Positions 1 through 11,513 are shown, counted from the stretch's first letter. The stretch is 64,000 nt of DNA from Methanobrevibacter sp. (GCA_017473945.1 JAFUIW010000001.1:36647-100646); one strand, 5' to 3'. The notes: generated by a model not told the origin, from the letters alone. Translations and numbers: made by a program.

Positions 1-1
1 A

Positions 2-829
2 TACTCAAACTTTTTCATGAACTACTCAGGTTTAAGCATCAACAATGACTCAACAGATAACGGAAGATATCTAAGAGCTAGATTTGTTCCAAACCTTGAC
101 GGAACCTCACCAACCGATTTAATCACAACATTTGCTTCAGGTCAATCTTTAAGTAACAATCGTGTTACTGTAGCCAGATTTAAACGTATTGGAGGTAATG
201 TTGATGTTAATGATAATGCAACATATCATGGTTCAACTTTTGGAAATGTCATGATGCAAGTTGACGGTAGTCTCACAACTTATGGAGTGGATACTAAAGG
301 CACAACATGCTACTGGTCTGATGAGGAAAAGGACTATTGCATGTTTAATGGTGCTGAGACTTTAGTAATGGCCAGTTCCTTTGATGCTTATGCTTCAGGA
401 AGTGACGGGGAGGGAAATTATAAACAATATCACCGTCACGGCCGTGTAGGTACTGGAACTTCAAATAACTCAGATTATCTGGAAGGATTCAGCAGAAACA
501 ATACTAGTAAGATTTATGAAACCAATTATGCGGAAATTCAAATCTCTCCAACATTTTATGCAACAACAGATTTTGAAGATTTCAACTATGTTGACCTAAA
601 ATGGTTGTTAGTATTTCCATCCCCATTGTTTGCAGCCAACGGCATTCCTCAAGTAACAGTAACCAAAAGAGATAAAACTGGCATTCGATTATATAAAGGA
701 AGTCATGAATATACCAAAGCTTACAAAGGCTCAACGTTAATGTGGGACGCTAATGATGAGGACATGGACGATACTGGACTTCATATTCCAGATAAAATAA
801 TTAACCATAATTGGGATTGGGTGTTTTAA
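2..829 (+). CDS. Viral fibre / receptor-binding-like protein, 5' truncated by window edge
   Basis: The reading frame is open from the first bases of the window, so the true start lies to the left; the first ATG inside the window (17) is internal. The visible 270 residues are rich in Gly, Asn, Ser, Tyr and Thr and look like beta-sheet. They read like the lectin-like C-terminal halves of the fibre proteins further right (4138 and 5265), with runs such as HGRVGTGTSNN. The stop is one base before the next ATG (831), so it is co-transcribed with the fibre/decoration cluster. A role as the distal part of an adsorption fibre is inferred from composition and context; no catalytic motif is visible. 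Confidence 0.6.
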   Translation, partial: YSNFFMNYSGLSINNDSTDNGRYLRARFVPNLDGTSPTDLITTFASGQSLSNNRVTVARFKRIGGNVDVNDNATYHGSTFGNVMMQVDGSLTTYGVDTKGTTCYWSDEEKDYCMFNGAETLVMASSFDAYASGSDGEGNYKQYHRHGRVGTGTSNNSDYLEGFSRNNTSKIYETNYAEIQISPTFYATTDFEDFNYVDLKWLLVFPSPLFAANGIPQVTVTKRDKTGIRLYKGSHEYTKAYKGSTLMWDANDEDMDDTGLHIPDKIINHNWDWVF

Positions 830-830
830 A

Positions 831-1607
831 ATGATTATTGATTATGATGACTCTTCAACTATTGGGCATGGCCGTGGATATCCAACCGGCCTTGAACATA
901 CAGAGAAAATGGATGTAATAGCTTGCCTTCTTGATGAAGGCGAAAGGACATATGTTAATGATGAACATACGGCTTGGATTTGTTCCAATCAATGTGCAGT
1001 TGGCGATATGGTAACTTTAGATATGTCTTCAACTATGGAACATACAATAGTTAGAAAGGCTCAGGCAGGTGAATTGGCTTTCGGTTATCTTTTAGGTAAA
1101 GTCCAGGTTAAGACTTCAGGATTAACTCTCGTTACTGTGGCTGTGTTAGGTGATGTTTTCAGATTGAAACTCAAAAGGCCAGTAGCTGAAGATATATTGC
1201 CGAATACAAGAATCTACATTGACAGTGACGGTGAGTGCAATCCGGTCGAAGGCCATGATTTAAGGTTATTGTCTATCGTTAATCTTCAGGAAAATGAACA
1301 TACGGATTACATTAGAGTTTACCGTCAGATGTCTGAGGTTGAAATGTATCCTGAATCTCAGAACTGTATTGATCTTGGAGATTGCAGTTTCGAACAGGAT
1401 GAGATAACTCATGTCGTTAATATGATTGTTCCTTCAGAATCAAATATTATGGCGCAGGCCAATTATGTTAAAGATGCAGATGGAGTTACATATTGTGAAC
1501 TTCCGGATGTAGCTATTGTCAATAATGTAAGGTTCGTTTGGGAAGATAACAAGTTGTACATGGAATGGGAAGGTTGTGATGATGGCCAAAATGTATATTT
1601 TATATAA
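831..1607 (+). CDS. Virion protein with capsid-decoration-like domain
   Basis: The 258-aa protein contains, at about residues 25-165, a stretch aligning with the small decoration-like protein at 16797 and the N-terminus of the fibre at 3151. Shared landmarks are a VLGDVFRLKL strand (LVLGHLFRLKL and LVLGQLYRLKL in the others), a D-x-D/GE turn, and a final D-Y-I-R-V-Y strand (YNYVEVFRP). An extra 60-80 residue C-terminal part is unique. The family pattern resembles capsid cement proteins (DUF2190-like); that name is an inference. It follows the upstream fibre gene by one base. It may decorate the capsid or cap a tail fibre, and its position among fibre genes favours the latter. Confidence 0.55.
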   Translation: MIIDYDDSSTIGHGRGYPTGLEHTEKMDVIACLLDEGERTYVNDEHTAWICSNQCAVGDMVTLDMSSTMEHTIVRKAQAGELAFGYLLGKVQVKTSGLTLVTVAVLGDVFRLKLKRPVAEDILPNTRIYIDSDGECNPVEGHDLRLLSIVNLQENEHTDYIRVYRQMSEVEMYPESQNCIDLGDCSFEQDEITHVVNMIVPSESNIMAQANYVKDADGVTYCELPDVAIVNNVRFVWEDNKLYMEWEGCDDGQNVYFI

Positions 1608-1673
1608 AATAAATAATAAATTATATAATAAAATATATAATAAAAAAGATAATATTATAATGAGGTTGCTAAC

Positions 1674-1865
1674 ATGACTATAAGGAAACTTGTCGGAACA
1701 TTGGAAAACAAAGGACCATACATTGACCAGTCAACAGGCCACTGGTTCTACTGGAACGGTACCAAATACGTTGACAGTGGTTATCCTTATGCCATTAAAC
1801 CCGTTATTCAATTTAAAATCGAAGACGGAATACTGTACTATTCAATCAGTTGGGAGGCACAATGA
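1674..1865 (+). CDS. Small fibre-associated protein with WNG-type carbohydrate-binding-like motif
   Basis: The 63-aa protein carries TGHWFYWNGTKYVDSG, which resembles the [14 protein letters not shown] and LYVWNGNAWENVGS motifs in the two modules of the collagen-like fibre at 6316. This aromatic W-N-G pattern is typical of small sugar-binding or trimerising beta modules on phage fibres. An AGGT site lies upstream, and the stop overlaps the next ATG (ATGA at 1862). A competing overlapping frame at 1690 lacks these motifs. Function is inferred from the shared motif and location. Confidence 0.6.
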   Translation: MTIRKLVGTLENKGPYIDQSTGHWFYWNGTKYVDSGYPYAIKPVIQFKIEDGILYYSISWEAQ

Positions 1866-2008
1866 AATACATCAGATACTTTGAAACGTTCGAAGAATAC
1901 GAATCATGGATAAACATCAAGGAAAACGCTGAAGAAGTTTATAGAACTGAAGAAAAGATTTGTGTTGAAGGAGTAATCCTCAGCCACACATACAGGGAGG
2001 AAATCTAA
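1862..2008 (+). CDS. Small acidic protein in fibre operon (48 aa)
   Basis: The start overlaps the preceding stop as ATGA, and the stop lies two bases before the ATG at 2011, so it is translationally linked to both neighbours. The product begins MKYIRYFETFEEYESW and is acidic, probably alpha-helical, with no membrane segment. It is short and easily overlooked, but tight coupling and amino-acid composition matching the neighbours argue that it is real. No family recognised; it could be a small tail or assembly factor. Confidence 0.6.
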   Translation: MKYIRYFETFEEYESWINIKENAEEVYRTEEKICVEGVILSHTYREEI

Positions 2009-2010
2009 AA

Positions 2011-2262
2011 ATGATATATGAATGGATTGAAAGAAACAGAAAGGACATTGACATACTGACCTCATTTCTGGTCACTGTCATTCCGGTCGTAATGTTATAT
2101 TCTGAAGCTTTAGGAATTACCGAAAATACCATACCATACTGCATTTGCATGATTGTGTTAGGAGTAGCCAGTCATTATGCAAGCCGTGTAAGAGGCGAAG
2201 GTGATGTTGAATACGCAAAAAAACAAGCTAAAAGAGTATTGGGATACCCTGAAGAAAAATAA
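2011..2262 (+). CDS. Holin-like small membrane protein
   Basis: The 83-aa protein has two hydrophobic segments (about residues 16-32 and 41-57) separated by a short turn, and a charged, lysine-rich C-terminal tail. This is the usual plan of a class II phage holin. A GGAGG ribosome site precedes the start. It lies next to a second two-TM protein (2269) in the virion gene cluster, while the lytic endopeptidase is 18 kb away. The holin role is inferred from topology and context; it could also be a small structural membrane protein. Confidence 0.5.
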   Translation: MIYEWIERNRKDIDILTSFLVTVIPVVMLYSEALGITENTIPYCICMIVLGVASHYASRVRGEGDVEYAKKQAKRVLGYPEEK

Positions 2263-2268
2263 ACTCTT

Positions 2269-2565
2269 ATGGAGAATAATATTAAGCTGATAAGTATGAG
2301 AGATTTAAAAAAGAAAATTGTTATCTGCAACTTTACCAAAACAATTTCAAGTGCAGTTTTAACAGCGATAGCTATCAACATCATAATGGATAATGCAACA
2401 AAGTATGCTTTAATGGAAGGACTTTTACCATTTGCTTTAGCCATTACCATTGTAGCATTAATTGATTTGTATCAGTATAGATGTGAGAAATCAGATAAGG
2501 TAACAATTGATGATTTGGAAGAAAGACTCACAAAACTGGAGGACAATACCAATGATGAAAGGTAA
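2269..2565 (+). CDS. Small membrane protein with C-terminal coiled coil (second holin-like)
   Basis: The 98-aa protein has two hydrophobic stretches (roughly 24-40 and 51-68) and a short charged helix near the C-terminus (DDLEERLTKLEDN). It follows the other two-TM protein by six bases and overlaps the next gene by 14 bases. Paired two-TM genes in phages often form holin/antiholin or holin/accessory sets. That assignment is inferred only; there is no sequence signature that settles it. Confidence 0.45.
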   Translation: MENNIKLISMRDLKKKIVICNFTKTISSAVLTAIAINIIMDNATKYALMEGLLPFALAITIVALIDLYQYRCEKSDKVTIDDLEERLTKLEDNTNDER

Positions 2566-3150
2566 AATCCTCATTGCAGTTCCAACATTCGAAAATATTA
2601 AACCTGAATGCTTTAAAGCTATATTCGATTTAACAAATCCTGCAGGTTACAATCTGTATTTCGATTATGTTAAGGGCTATGACTGTGCACGTGCAAGAAA
2701 CGAAATAGCAAAGCTGGCACTTAACTATGACTTTGACTACGTGCTGATGATAGACTCAGACGTTAAAGTTCCAAAAGATACATTAATTAAGCTATTGGAA
2801 TGCCAATCAGATATTGCTCTTGGATGGTACTACAAGAAAAGAACCGTTAATGATCAGACAGTTATTTTCAATTTCGGAAAAAATTACACAGATGAAAACA
2901 TGATCTATGGAAAAACATTACTGGAAGCTATTGATCCATTTGACATTAAAGGCGGGGGACTGGGAATAGCTCTCGTTAATGTTAATGTCTTCAGGAAGAT
3001 GGAATATCCGTATTTCAGATATGTAATCTACGATGATGATACCGTACTGTCTGAAGATTTATATTTCTGCACAGAAGCCAGAAAAAATGGAATCAATATC
3101 AAATGCAATCCAACTGTTAAAGCAAACCACATATATGAGGTGAGTATTTA

Positions 3151-3151
<1 letters not shown>
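2552..3151 (+). CDS. GT-A-fold glycosyltransferase, viral
   Basis: The start at 2552 is chosen because GGAGG lies about ten bases upstream; the longer frame from 2507 runs back into the previous gene. The protein begins MMKGKILIAVPTFENIKPE, typical of family-2-like GT-A enzymes. It shows a metal/nucleotide-binding DSD motif at residues 68-70 (LMIDSDVKVP), a later SEDLYFC acidic motif and a C-terminal KANHIYEV, where the His may bind metal. Such enzymes transfer a sugar from a nucleotide donor. In this position it may glycosylate the virion fibres or modify the host surface; the acceptor is unknown. The stop overlaps the next start by one base. Confidence 0.75.
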
Positions 3152-4131
<980 letters not shown>

Positions 4132-4137
4132 ATTAAA

Positions 4138-5265
4138 ATGACTTTTACACCGCCAGACCTTTCAGAAGTTCTAACAAAAGAACAGACAATGAATTCAAGA
4201 CTGACAACCTGCCAAAGCAATTTAAGAAGTATATTGACAAAAGAGGAAATAGGTTACACTCAGGGAGATGGAGTTATTCCATTAATCCGAAAGCTGCCGG
4301 TTCCACAATTGGCAAGTCTCAGCGTTAATATGTATAATAAATTTTCAACAGGTGCAAATCTGCCCGCCGTCATTACTGCCAAAGACACTGACGGAAATGA
4401 AATGGCAAATGTTACCGTTAATGTATATAGGATAGATGAAGGCTCATATGGTGATGTGGTAGTAACATCTTTAGGAAGAGTAACAACCGGTAATGATGGT
4501 ACTGCTACTGTTAGTGTTCCTATGCCTAATGATAAGGGATATTTCACAGTTCAGGCAAGAGCCGGAAACATTATCGGTAAAGATATTGGAGCATATTGCA
4601 CTACAGCACTAAATGCCGATGACACATCATATTCAACATTTTCAATATTCTATGATACAAGTGCAGGAGGGGATGTGGAAGTAATGGAAGCTGAAAATTG
4701 GGGAGAGGGATTTGTTGATGTCGTAACTTCTTCTCATGCAGGATACAGTGGAAATTACTTTGGAATCAAATTCACAGATTTAGGCAGCTTCGATAAAACA
4801 ACAGTTAAAGACCACAGGTTCATTGCCATATTGTCAGACCGTGGAAATGGAACAAAAACAGATTTCATGGCTTTCGGATTAGCTTTCAATATTGATTCAT
4901 GGACTAATTTAGGAATCTGTGCAGGTGCCAAATATTGGTATGGTGACGGAACAGGAAGTGCAGGATACAGACAGGAATATGTCAATATATCATATATGTC
5001 TTCACAGGACGACGGATCTCCGGAAAGTGCAGGCAAAAAATTCTATGATACCAATATCGAAAGCGGGTACGCTTATGCAACTGTGGCTGATGAATATGCT
5101 GACGACCCGACAGTTCAATATCCCTCCAGCTATACCCGACACGGAGCATGGTCTTTTAATCCGGATAATCTGCCTTCAGGCACAGCTTATCCTGCAATCA
5201 TATTCAACAAATCAGCCAGCAGCTGTTATAGAAGTTTAAGATTCTATGGCATAGGAGTGATATAA
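4138..5265 (+). CDS. Tail-fibre protein with Ig-like domain and lectin-like C-terminus
   Basis: The 375-aa protein has three visible parts. The N-terminal 60 residues (RLTTCQSNLRSILTKEEIGYTQGDGVIPLIRKL) resemble the N-terminus of the next gene (LARTLMREKLTANGIYYNNQDSIFQLVRRW), likely a shared attachment helix. An Ig-like/invasin-like beta domain lies at about 64-150 (DTDGNEMANVTVNVY, GRVTTGNDGTATVSVP). A C-terminal half of about 200 residues is rich in Gly, Asp and Tyr and resembles a concanavalin-like jelly roll. It is likely a host-receptor-binding fibre on pseudomurein or surface sugars. That role is inferred from domain style and context. Confidence 0.65.
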   Translation: MTFTPPDLSEVLTKEQTMNSRLTTCQSNLRSILTKEEIGYTQGDGVIPLIRKLPVPQLASLSVNMYNKFSTGANLPAVITAKDTDGNEMANVTVNVYRIDEGSYGDVVVTSLGRVTTGNDGTATVSVPMPNDKGYFTVQARAGNIIGKDIGAYCTTALNADDTSYSTFSIFYDTSAGGDVEVMEAENWGEGFVDVVTSSHAGYSGNYFGIKFTDLGSFDKTTVKDHRFIAILSDRGNGTKTDFMAFGLAFNIDSWTNLGICAGAKYWYGDGTGSAGYRQEYVNISYMSSQDDGSPESAGKKFYDTNIESGYAYATVADEYADDPTVQYPSSYTRHGAWSFNPDNLPSGTAYPAIIFNKSASSCYRSLRFYGIGVI

Positions 5266-6311
5266 TGAGCATAGCTAGCAATGTAATAGATGAAAACTCA
5301 AAACTGGGATTGGCCAGAACATTAATGAGAGAGAAACTCACAGCCAATGGAATTTACTATAACAATCAGGACAGCATATTCCAGTTGGTTAGAAGATGGA
5401 ACCTGAAATATGCTGATGTCAGTTTCAACACTCCATACTCCAGTGAGATTTATGCAGGAGCAGAAATTACAGTGGGAGCAACAGTAATTGATTCCTCAAC
5501 TGACGATCCGATTTCAGGAATGCCAGTAACTGTAGTTTCCGGAAGTCAAACCTATACTATTCTAACAGATAGCAACGGTGAAGCCTCAGTAACATTGACA
5601 GTTGGTGAAATAGGTTCAACATTTTCAGGAATTGTTTATGCAGGAAAAGAAAGTGATGACTGGAGCTATGAAGTACCAGCATTTGTAGACTTTTTCGACT
5701 ATGCAGATTCCGGAGATACCGGATTATATGATATAGTTAAATATCCATCAGACATTACACATTCATTTGAAATTGTAGAAGTAAGCTATACTGGAAATTA
5801 TGACTTATCAAAACAGACAACAGCTGCAAGCGTCGTAATGGCAATACCAAAAGTATATTCAAACGGTATTGGCGGGACTAACGGAATTCATATAAGTGTG
5901 TCCTTGCGCCAGAAAAAGGACAGCAACCAGGGATGGGGAGATGCAATAGCTTTAGTCAATTCAAAATCATTAAGCCATTACAGAGATACAAAAATTCTGG
6001 AACTGGGAGCTTATCCCGCTAAGAAAGGACTGAAATATTCCACATCCGACCATGTATTAAGAGATGTTAATGTTTCATCCGGACAATTGACTTTAGACTC
6101 ACAGCTGTATTATTTTGATTTATATTATGATAACGGATATGTTAAAGCTACAATAAGACATCAAACTACAAATGATTTCACATATGAAGCTGACATTTCA
6201 GATAAGATAACATTTGATACATTCTATCCTGCAGTAATGATTTACGATGCTGGAGGACACATCCAATGGGAAAGCATGGACGTAGAGCCATGGACACATG
6301 AGGAGGAATAA
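5265..6311 (+). CDS. Second Ig-like/lectin-like tail-fibre protein, paralogue of the preceding gene
   Basis: The start ATG overlaps the previous stop (TAATG), with GGAGTGAT just upstream. The 348-aa protein repeats the architecture of its neighbour: a short helical N-terminus, an Ig-like domain (YAGAEITVGATVID, SDSNGEASVTLTVG-type turn) and a jelly-roll-like C-terminal half (YYFDLYYDNGYVKATI near the end). Tandem paralogous fibres with divergent tips suggest alternative receptor specificities. The exact receptor is unknown. Confidence 0.65.
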   Translation: MSIASNVIDENSKLGLARTLMREKLTANGIYYNNQDSIFQLVRRWNLKYADVSFNTPYSSEIYAGAEITVGATVIDSSTDDPISGMPVTVVSGSQTYTILTDSNGEASVTLTVGEIGSTFSGIVYAGKESDDWSYEVPAFVDFFDYADSGDTGLYDIVKYPSDITHSFEIVEVSYTGNYDLSKQTTAASVVMAIPKVYSNGIGGTNGIHISVSLRQKKDSNQGWGDAIALVNSKSLSHYRDTKILELGAYPAKKGLKYSTSDHVLRDVNVSSGQLTLDSQLYYFDLYYDNGYVKATIRHQTTNDFTYEADISDKITFDTFYPAVMIYDAGGHIQWESMDVEPWTHEEE

Positions 6312-6315
6312 AATA

Positions 6316-7398
<1,083 letters not shown>

Positions 7399-7406
7399 GT
7401 GATATT

Positions 7407-7670
7407 ATGGAATTGTCAGATGAAATGTTAACGGAAATAAGTTATGTGGAGATTTCAAAATATAGAACCAAAACAATGAAATCTTTAGAAGGGGAAGTAT
7501 TGATACCTTCCCAAATAGCTAGGAATTCAGGGATAAGAACAAATCATATTTCAAAGGTATTGTCTGAGTTGAAGTCTCATGAATTGGTTGAATGTATTAA
7601 TCCTGAAGTTAGAAAAGGTAGATTGTATAGATTAACTAATAAAGGTGAGGAAGTAGTTAATAATATTTAA
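7407..7670 (+). CDS. Winged-helix DNA-binding protein
   Basis: The 87-aa protein has an archaeal-type winged helix: recognition region PSQIARNSGIRTNHISKVLSELKSHELVECINPEVRKGRLYRLTNKGEEVV. The last part closely matches the C-terminus of the 164-aa protein at 29186 (LGLIECVNPEAKHGKLFRLTEKGEDI), so the two are paralogues at opposite ends of the provirus segment. It follows the last fibre gene by eight bases and precedes the accessory cassette. It may regulate late virus genes or the cassette; the target is unknown. Confidence 0.75.
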   Translation: MELSDEMLTEISYVEISKYRTKTMKSLEGEVLIPSQIARNSGIRTNHISKVLSELKSHELVECINPEVRKGRLYRLTNKGEEVVNNI

Positions 7671-7722
7671 TTTATTATATTATATTGTGAATAGGAACAG
7701 TTAATTATTGTTGATGAAAACA

Positions 7723-7732
7723 ATTTATATAT
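7723..7732 (+). promoter_or_regulatory. TATA-like element of the 694-aa gene
   Basis: ATTTATATAT lies about 42 bases upstream of the ATG at 7774 in an otherwise gene-free gap of about 100 bases. Spacing fits an archaeal promoter with a short leader. Confidence 0.45.
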
Positions 7733-7773
7733 TAGTCCATAAAAATTCAATCAAATAATATTAAAAGAGATGC

Positions 7774-9858
7774 ATGACAAATAATGAACTATTTGATGAA
7801 ATTAAATTAATTTCAGAAAGATTAAAAGAGATATTCAATCCAATAAATGAATCAGAAATAATATCTCAGTTTTACATTGGTTTATTGGATGATTTAGTAT
7901 ACAGAAATATTTTACAGAATTTTTTTAATAATCTTACTGAAGAAAATATTAAAGATTGTAATTTAAATACTGTAGATTTAGAAAGAATAAAAAACGATTT
8001 TAAGAAAATTCAAAGTGATATTAAAATTTCTGCAGAGGATATTGATGAAATAATATTTAGTAAGTCCTATTATTATTCTTCAAAAAATGAAATTCTAGCA
8101 AAATATCCTACTTTAGAAAAAATTTTCAATGAAATTGAAAAAATAGTTGATTTGGATTCAATTGAAGATTTTATTAAAAATCAAAAGTTAGAATATGTAA
8201 AATCTAACAAAAATTATAGAATAATTATAAATACAGTAATGCTTGAAAATCTAATTAAAAATAAACTGTTTAAGGAATGGTCTCAATTAAATCAGGATGA
8301 TTTAACAGAATTAATTGATATTAATGAATTAAGTAGGAAATTAATTGAAAAATCAATGCAAATAACAAAATGGGAAATTTGGAAAACATATTCAACTTAC
8401 ACAGATAGGACTTTTAATATTGAAGAGTTAAATAAACTTTCAGAGATTTTAGTTAAAAATAATATTGTGGCTTCAATATTTGACTCTGAGTGTAATATAT
8501 TTTGGAATGGTGGAGAAAAAGTAAAGAAAGACAAAATTTTTGATTTTAATTCTTTATCTGAAAATTTGGAATTATTAACTAAATTACCAAATTATGCTGC
8601 TGAAGGCATATATCAATTTTATTCAATGTGGAATTCTGAAGAAAGGATTTTAAAAAACATTCACTATGATTACCCTTATATTAAAGGTTTTTTATCACCA
8701 ATTAATGTAACTTTCACCACTGGTCAAACAAAAATCTTATATCCTCAATTAACAATATACAATACTGGAATCTTAAATCTGACTTTTAGAATCATGTCAC
8801 CTGAGCCTGTGTTCAATTATGAAGTAAATAGTTTCATATATAATGAAATAAACTTAAATAATCTCAAAATTAAAGAATTAGAATTACCTTATGGAATTTT
8901 AGAAAGTATTAAAGATTTTAAATTTGATGATTTAGAAAATAATAAAAAAACAATTAATTTTGGGCCGTTTAAACATACTTTTGTAAAACTAGATGATTTT
9001 GAAAATTTACTGGATTTTACTAAATTTTTAATAAGTGTTATTTCATTTCACATATCTAATAAATTTAGAAAATTTGATTATTACAATAATTATTGGTTAT
9101 ATTCGCAGTCCATTTATTTATTGGATTATAAGAATCAACCTTATCACAAAGAAGATATTATTGAAAACTTTAGAGAATATTTGATACAAATATTATACCG
9201 AATACCATTTTTATATGATGTAAATTTTTCTAAAAAATTGCCTGAAGATTTAAGGGAATTAAACCAGTACTGTGTATTCATGATTAAGGGAATGTCTTTG
9301 TGGATTTCCTCTAAAGATGAATTAGAACTGTTTAAAGATGATATTAATAATGAAAGGAAAGTATATGAAAAACAAGTTTTGGTAGAGGCAATTAACCATT
9401 TTAACTTATTGGTTAACAAACTTTATGAAGTTTCACAGAATAATGATAAAGGTTATGATGAGGTTATTAAACTACAAAAATATTTAATTAATTTTCAGAG
9501 ATTATTTAAAACAGCATATGCATCTAATTTTGGTGAGATTAATCATATACTGAACTATTGTTATGAAGAATTGGAGTGGAGAGAATTAATAGAATTGTCA
9601 AATGAGTTATTAGATATTAAGAAAAATCATCAGATAAGTAGGAAAAATGAGAATTTGCAGTACTTGGTAATATTAATTGCAATATTTACTCTATGTTCTC
9701 AGTTAATGGTTTATTATCCTGACAGTGCATTTATTTTTATTTTAATTGATATTATTGCAAGTATAATTATTTTCTGTTTAATTTTTAAAGAAAAATTTTC
9801 TAATGTTATAATGGTATTAAAAATAATACTTAAACTTTTATATAACAAAATATTTTGA
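7774..9858 (+). CDS. Large protein of unknown function with C-terminal membrane segments
   Basis: The 694-aa protein is very rich in Asn, Lys, Ile and Leu, clearly A/T-richer than the virion genes beside it. The first 600 residues are helical and cytoplasmic-looking (NLNTVDLERIKNDF and similar) with no recognisable motif. Two hydrophobic segments lie close to the C-terminus (about 627-645 and 648-672), followed by a short basic tail. A long sensor-like body with a C-terminal membrane hairpin is common in abortive-infection and membrane-effector defence proteins. That comparison is inferred; no family is recognised. It is convergent with the HEPN-like gene at 9878. Confidence 0.6.
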   Translation: MTNNELFDEIKLISERLKEIFNPINESEIISQFYIGLLDDLVYRNILQNFFNNLTEENIKDCNLNTVDLERIKNDFKKIQSDIKISAEDIDEIIFSKSYYYSSKNEILAKYPTLEKIFNEIEKIVDLDSIEDFIKNQKLEYVKSNKNYRIIINTVMLENLIKNKLFKEWSQLNQDDLTELIDINELSRKLIEKSMQITKWEIWKTYSTYTDRTFNIEELNKLSEILVKNNIVASIFDSECNIFWNGGEKVKKDKIFDFNSLSENLELLTKLPNYAAEGIYQFYSMWNSEERILKNIHYDYPYIKGFLSPINVTFTTGQTKILYPQLTIYNTGILNLTFRIMSPEPVFNYEVNSFIYNEINLNNLKIKELELPYGILESIKDFKFDDLENNKKTINFGPFKHTFVKLDDFENLLDFTKFLISVISFHISNKFRKFDYYNNYWLYSQSIYLLDYKNQPYHKEDIIENFREYLIQILYRIPFLYDVNFSKKLPEDLRELNQYCVFMIKGMSLWISSKDELELFKDDINNERKVYEKQVLVEAINHFNLLVNKLYEVSQNNDKGYDEVIKLQKYLINFQRLFKTAYASNFGEINHILNYCYEELEWRELIELSNELLDIKKNHQISRKNENLQYLVILIAIFTLCSQLMVYYPDSAFIFILIDIIASIIIFCLIFKEKFSNVIMVLKIILKLLYNKIF

Positions 9859-9877
9859 TAGTTAAAGTAGTGAAAAT

Positions 9878-10873
9878 TTATTGACTTGATTGGCAGATTT
9901 TTAATTGATAATTTTCATTATCTTTATTTTTAATCTCCTCTAAAGATTGTATGGCTATTCTATTTTCAACATACCATGTTGAATGTTTAACTTTGATTTC
10001 TTTTATTCGAGATAATTCATCAATTAGTAATCTAAATGCATTATAAACTTCCAATACAATATTATTTTGGTTTTGAACGTATTTTATATTAAATTCATTG
10101 TCCCTAATATTGTGGGACGGTTTAGACCTTTGACTTCTTACTTTTTTAATAATTTTAATAGTTTTTTGTATAATTTCTTGAGATACGCCGATTTTTCCTA
10201 ACCATTCTTTTAACAAAGCAATAGTTCCCTTATATTTTTCTTTAGTTCCATCTTCATTAGTAAATTCTATCAAATCTAATTTTCCTTCAAAAAATTTTTG
10301 ATTGATATTATCTGAAAGCATTATGTCAAATACTTTAATAAAGTTATCATATTCTTTTTTAGTAGATAATACTAATATATTGAATTCAATTGGTGGTTTA
10401 TTCTTATAATCAGATTTAAATAATGTAACATCATTATTTGAACATAAATTGTTAATTTGTTCTATTTGATACAATATTGCACTAAACAGTGAAGGGTCTG
10501 GCCATTCACCTTCATTCATAGATTTTATATATGATGGATCAATATAAGTTTTCTTTTTAAGTTCATAAACACTGAATCTTTTTTGCATTTCAGGATGTAA
10601 TTCCGAAAGTTCTTTTAAAAGGACTGCAAAGATTCTTTCATTGTTTTCATCAAATCCTAATCCAACATTATCTAAAATGAATTTATATTTTTCATCAAGT
10701 GTTTCATCATTATCATATTTTTCTGTAATGCTTATATTATATTTAAAAGAATTATTGCTGATAACATATCGAGGGTTATCAATAATATTTCTTAATAAAT
10801 CTACTTCAAAGTAAACAAGCTTATAGGGGCATTCTCCATTTGTTAATTTTTGAGTGTAATACCCTTCAACCAT
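9878..10873 (-). CDS. HEPN-like protein, candidate RNase of the accessory cassette
   Basis: The 331-aa protein has a mixed N-terminal region and a helical C-terminal part with R249-SKPS-H254. This Rx4H arrangement is the catalytic signature of HEPN RNases, set in a long helix (IIKKVRSQRSKPSHNIRDN) and followed by another helix (VLEVYNAFRLLIDELSRIKEI). Family knowledge: HEPN proteins in defence islands cleave RNA to cause dormancy. The assignment rests on this motif and context only. It is the last gene of the leftward run starting at 12890, though 70 bases separate it from its upstream neighbour, so a private promoter is possible. Confidence 0.5.
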   Translation of the reverse strand: MVEGYYTQKLTNGECPYKLVYFEVDLLRNIIDNPRYVISNNSFKYNISITEKYDNDETLDEKYKFILDNVGLGFDENNERIFAVLLKELSELHPEMQKRFSVYELKKKTYIDPSYIKSMNEGEWPDPSLFSAILYQIEQINNLCSNNDVTLFKSDYKNKPPIEFNILVLSTKKEYDNFIKVFDIMLSDNINQKFFEGKLDLIEFTNEDGTKEKYKGTIALLKEWLGKIGVSQEIIQKTIKIIKKVRSQRSKPSHNIRDNEFNIKYVQNQNNIVLEVYNAFRLLIDELSRIKEIKVKHSTWYVENRIAIQSLEEIKNKDNENYQLKICQSSQ

Positions 10874-10943
10874 ACTTTCTCTCCTTGTTCTATAATATAA
10901 TTAATTTTAATTTTTTTATCTTATTTTTATAAAATCAATATTA

Positions 10944-11513
10944 TCATTTATTTAGTTTTTTTAAGTAATCATTTGTATTTTTTAGTTCATCTTTAATTTT
11001 AGTTAAAGACATTTCTACTGAATCTGATTCTGATGTTAAATAGGAAACACTTTTTATATAGCTCAAATCACTGATATATTCTCTTCTTATTTTATTTTTA
11101 TAGATATTTGTAAATGTTATAGTGAATTTATATTTAACTGGATTATCTTCTTTTTTTAAGTAATTAAATCCCATATCAAAGAAAGCTTTAATTTGGTAAT
11201 TTGGTGGTAAGAATGAAATTTCCTTTAAATGTTCATAATCTTTATTATGCGAATCTTTTAATTTAGGTTCGACTTCAATAGATATATCTTTAGCAACTGT
11301 ATTTCCTATGTTTTCTACAATTAAATACATTCTATTATTTTCTACATTAAAATACATTATTACTTCAGCAGAATTTGCTTCAACACGAGTCTTTTTCATT
11401 TCTTCAACGGATTCATTTGTTGACTGTGCCATTTTATATGTTGCAACTGCCATGAATCCTGTAACTATTGTAAGACTAATATCTATAATAATTGAGATTA
11501 TATTTAAATCCAT
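10944..11513 (-). CDS. Membrane-anchored protein with beta-rich domain
   Basis: The 189-aa protein has one N-terminal membrane segment (about 4-25), then a short linker (STNESVEEMKKTR), a beta-rich domain (YFNVENNRMYLIVENIGNTVAKDISIEVEP) and a C-terminal helix. This plan, a TM anchor plus an IgG-like domain with the motif ENIGNTVAKDI, is common among uncharacterised proteins near restriction and abortive-infection genes. It starts ten bases after the PD-(D/E)XK gene ends, so it is in the same operon. Function unknown; it may be a membrane partner of the neighbouring nuclease. Confidence 0.6.
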   Translation of the reverse strand: MDLNIISIIIDISLTIVTGFMAVATYKMAQSTNESVEEMKKTRVEANSAEVIMYFNVENNRMYLIVENIGNTVAKDISIEVEPKLKDSHNKDYEHLKEISFLPPNYQIKAFFDMGFNYLKKEDNPVKYKFTITFTNIYKNKIRREYISDLSYIKSVSYLTSESDSVEMSLTKIKDELKNTNDYLKKLNK

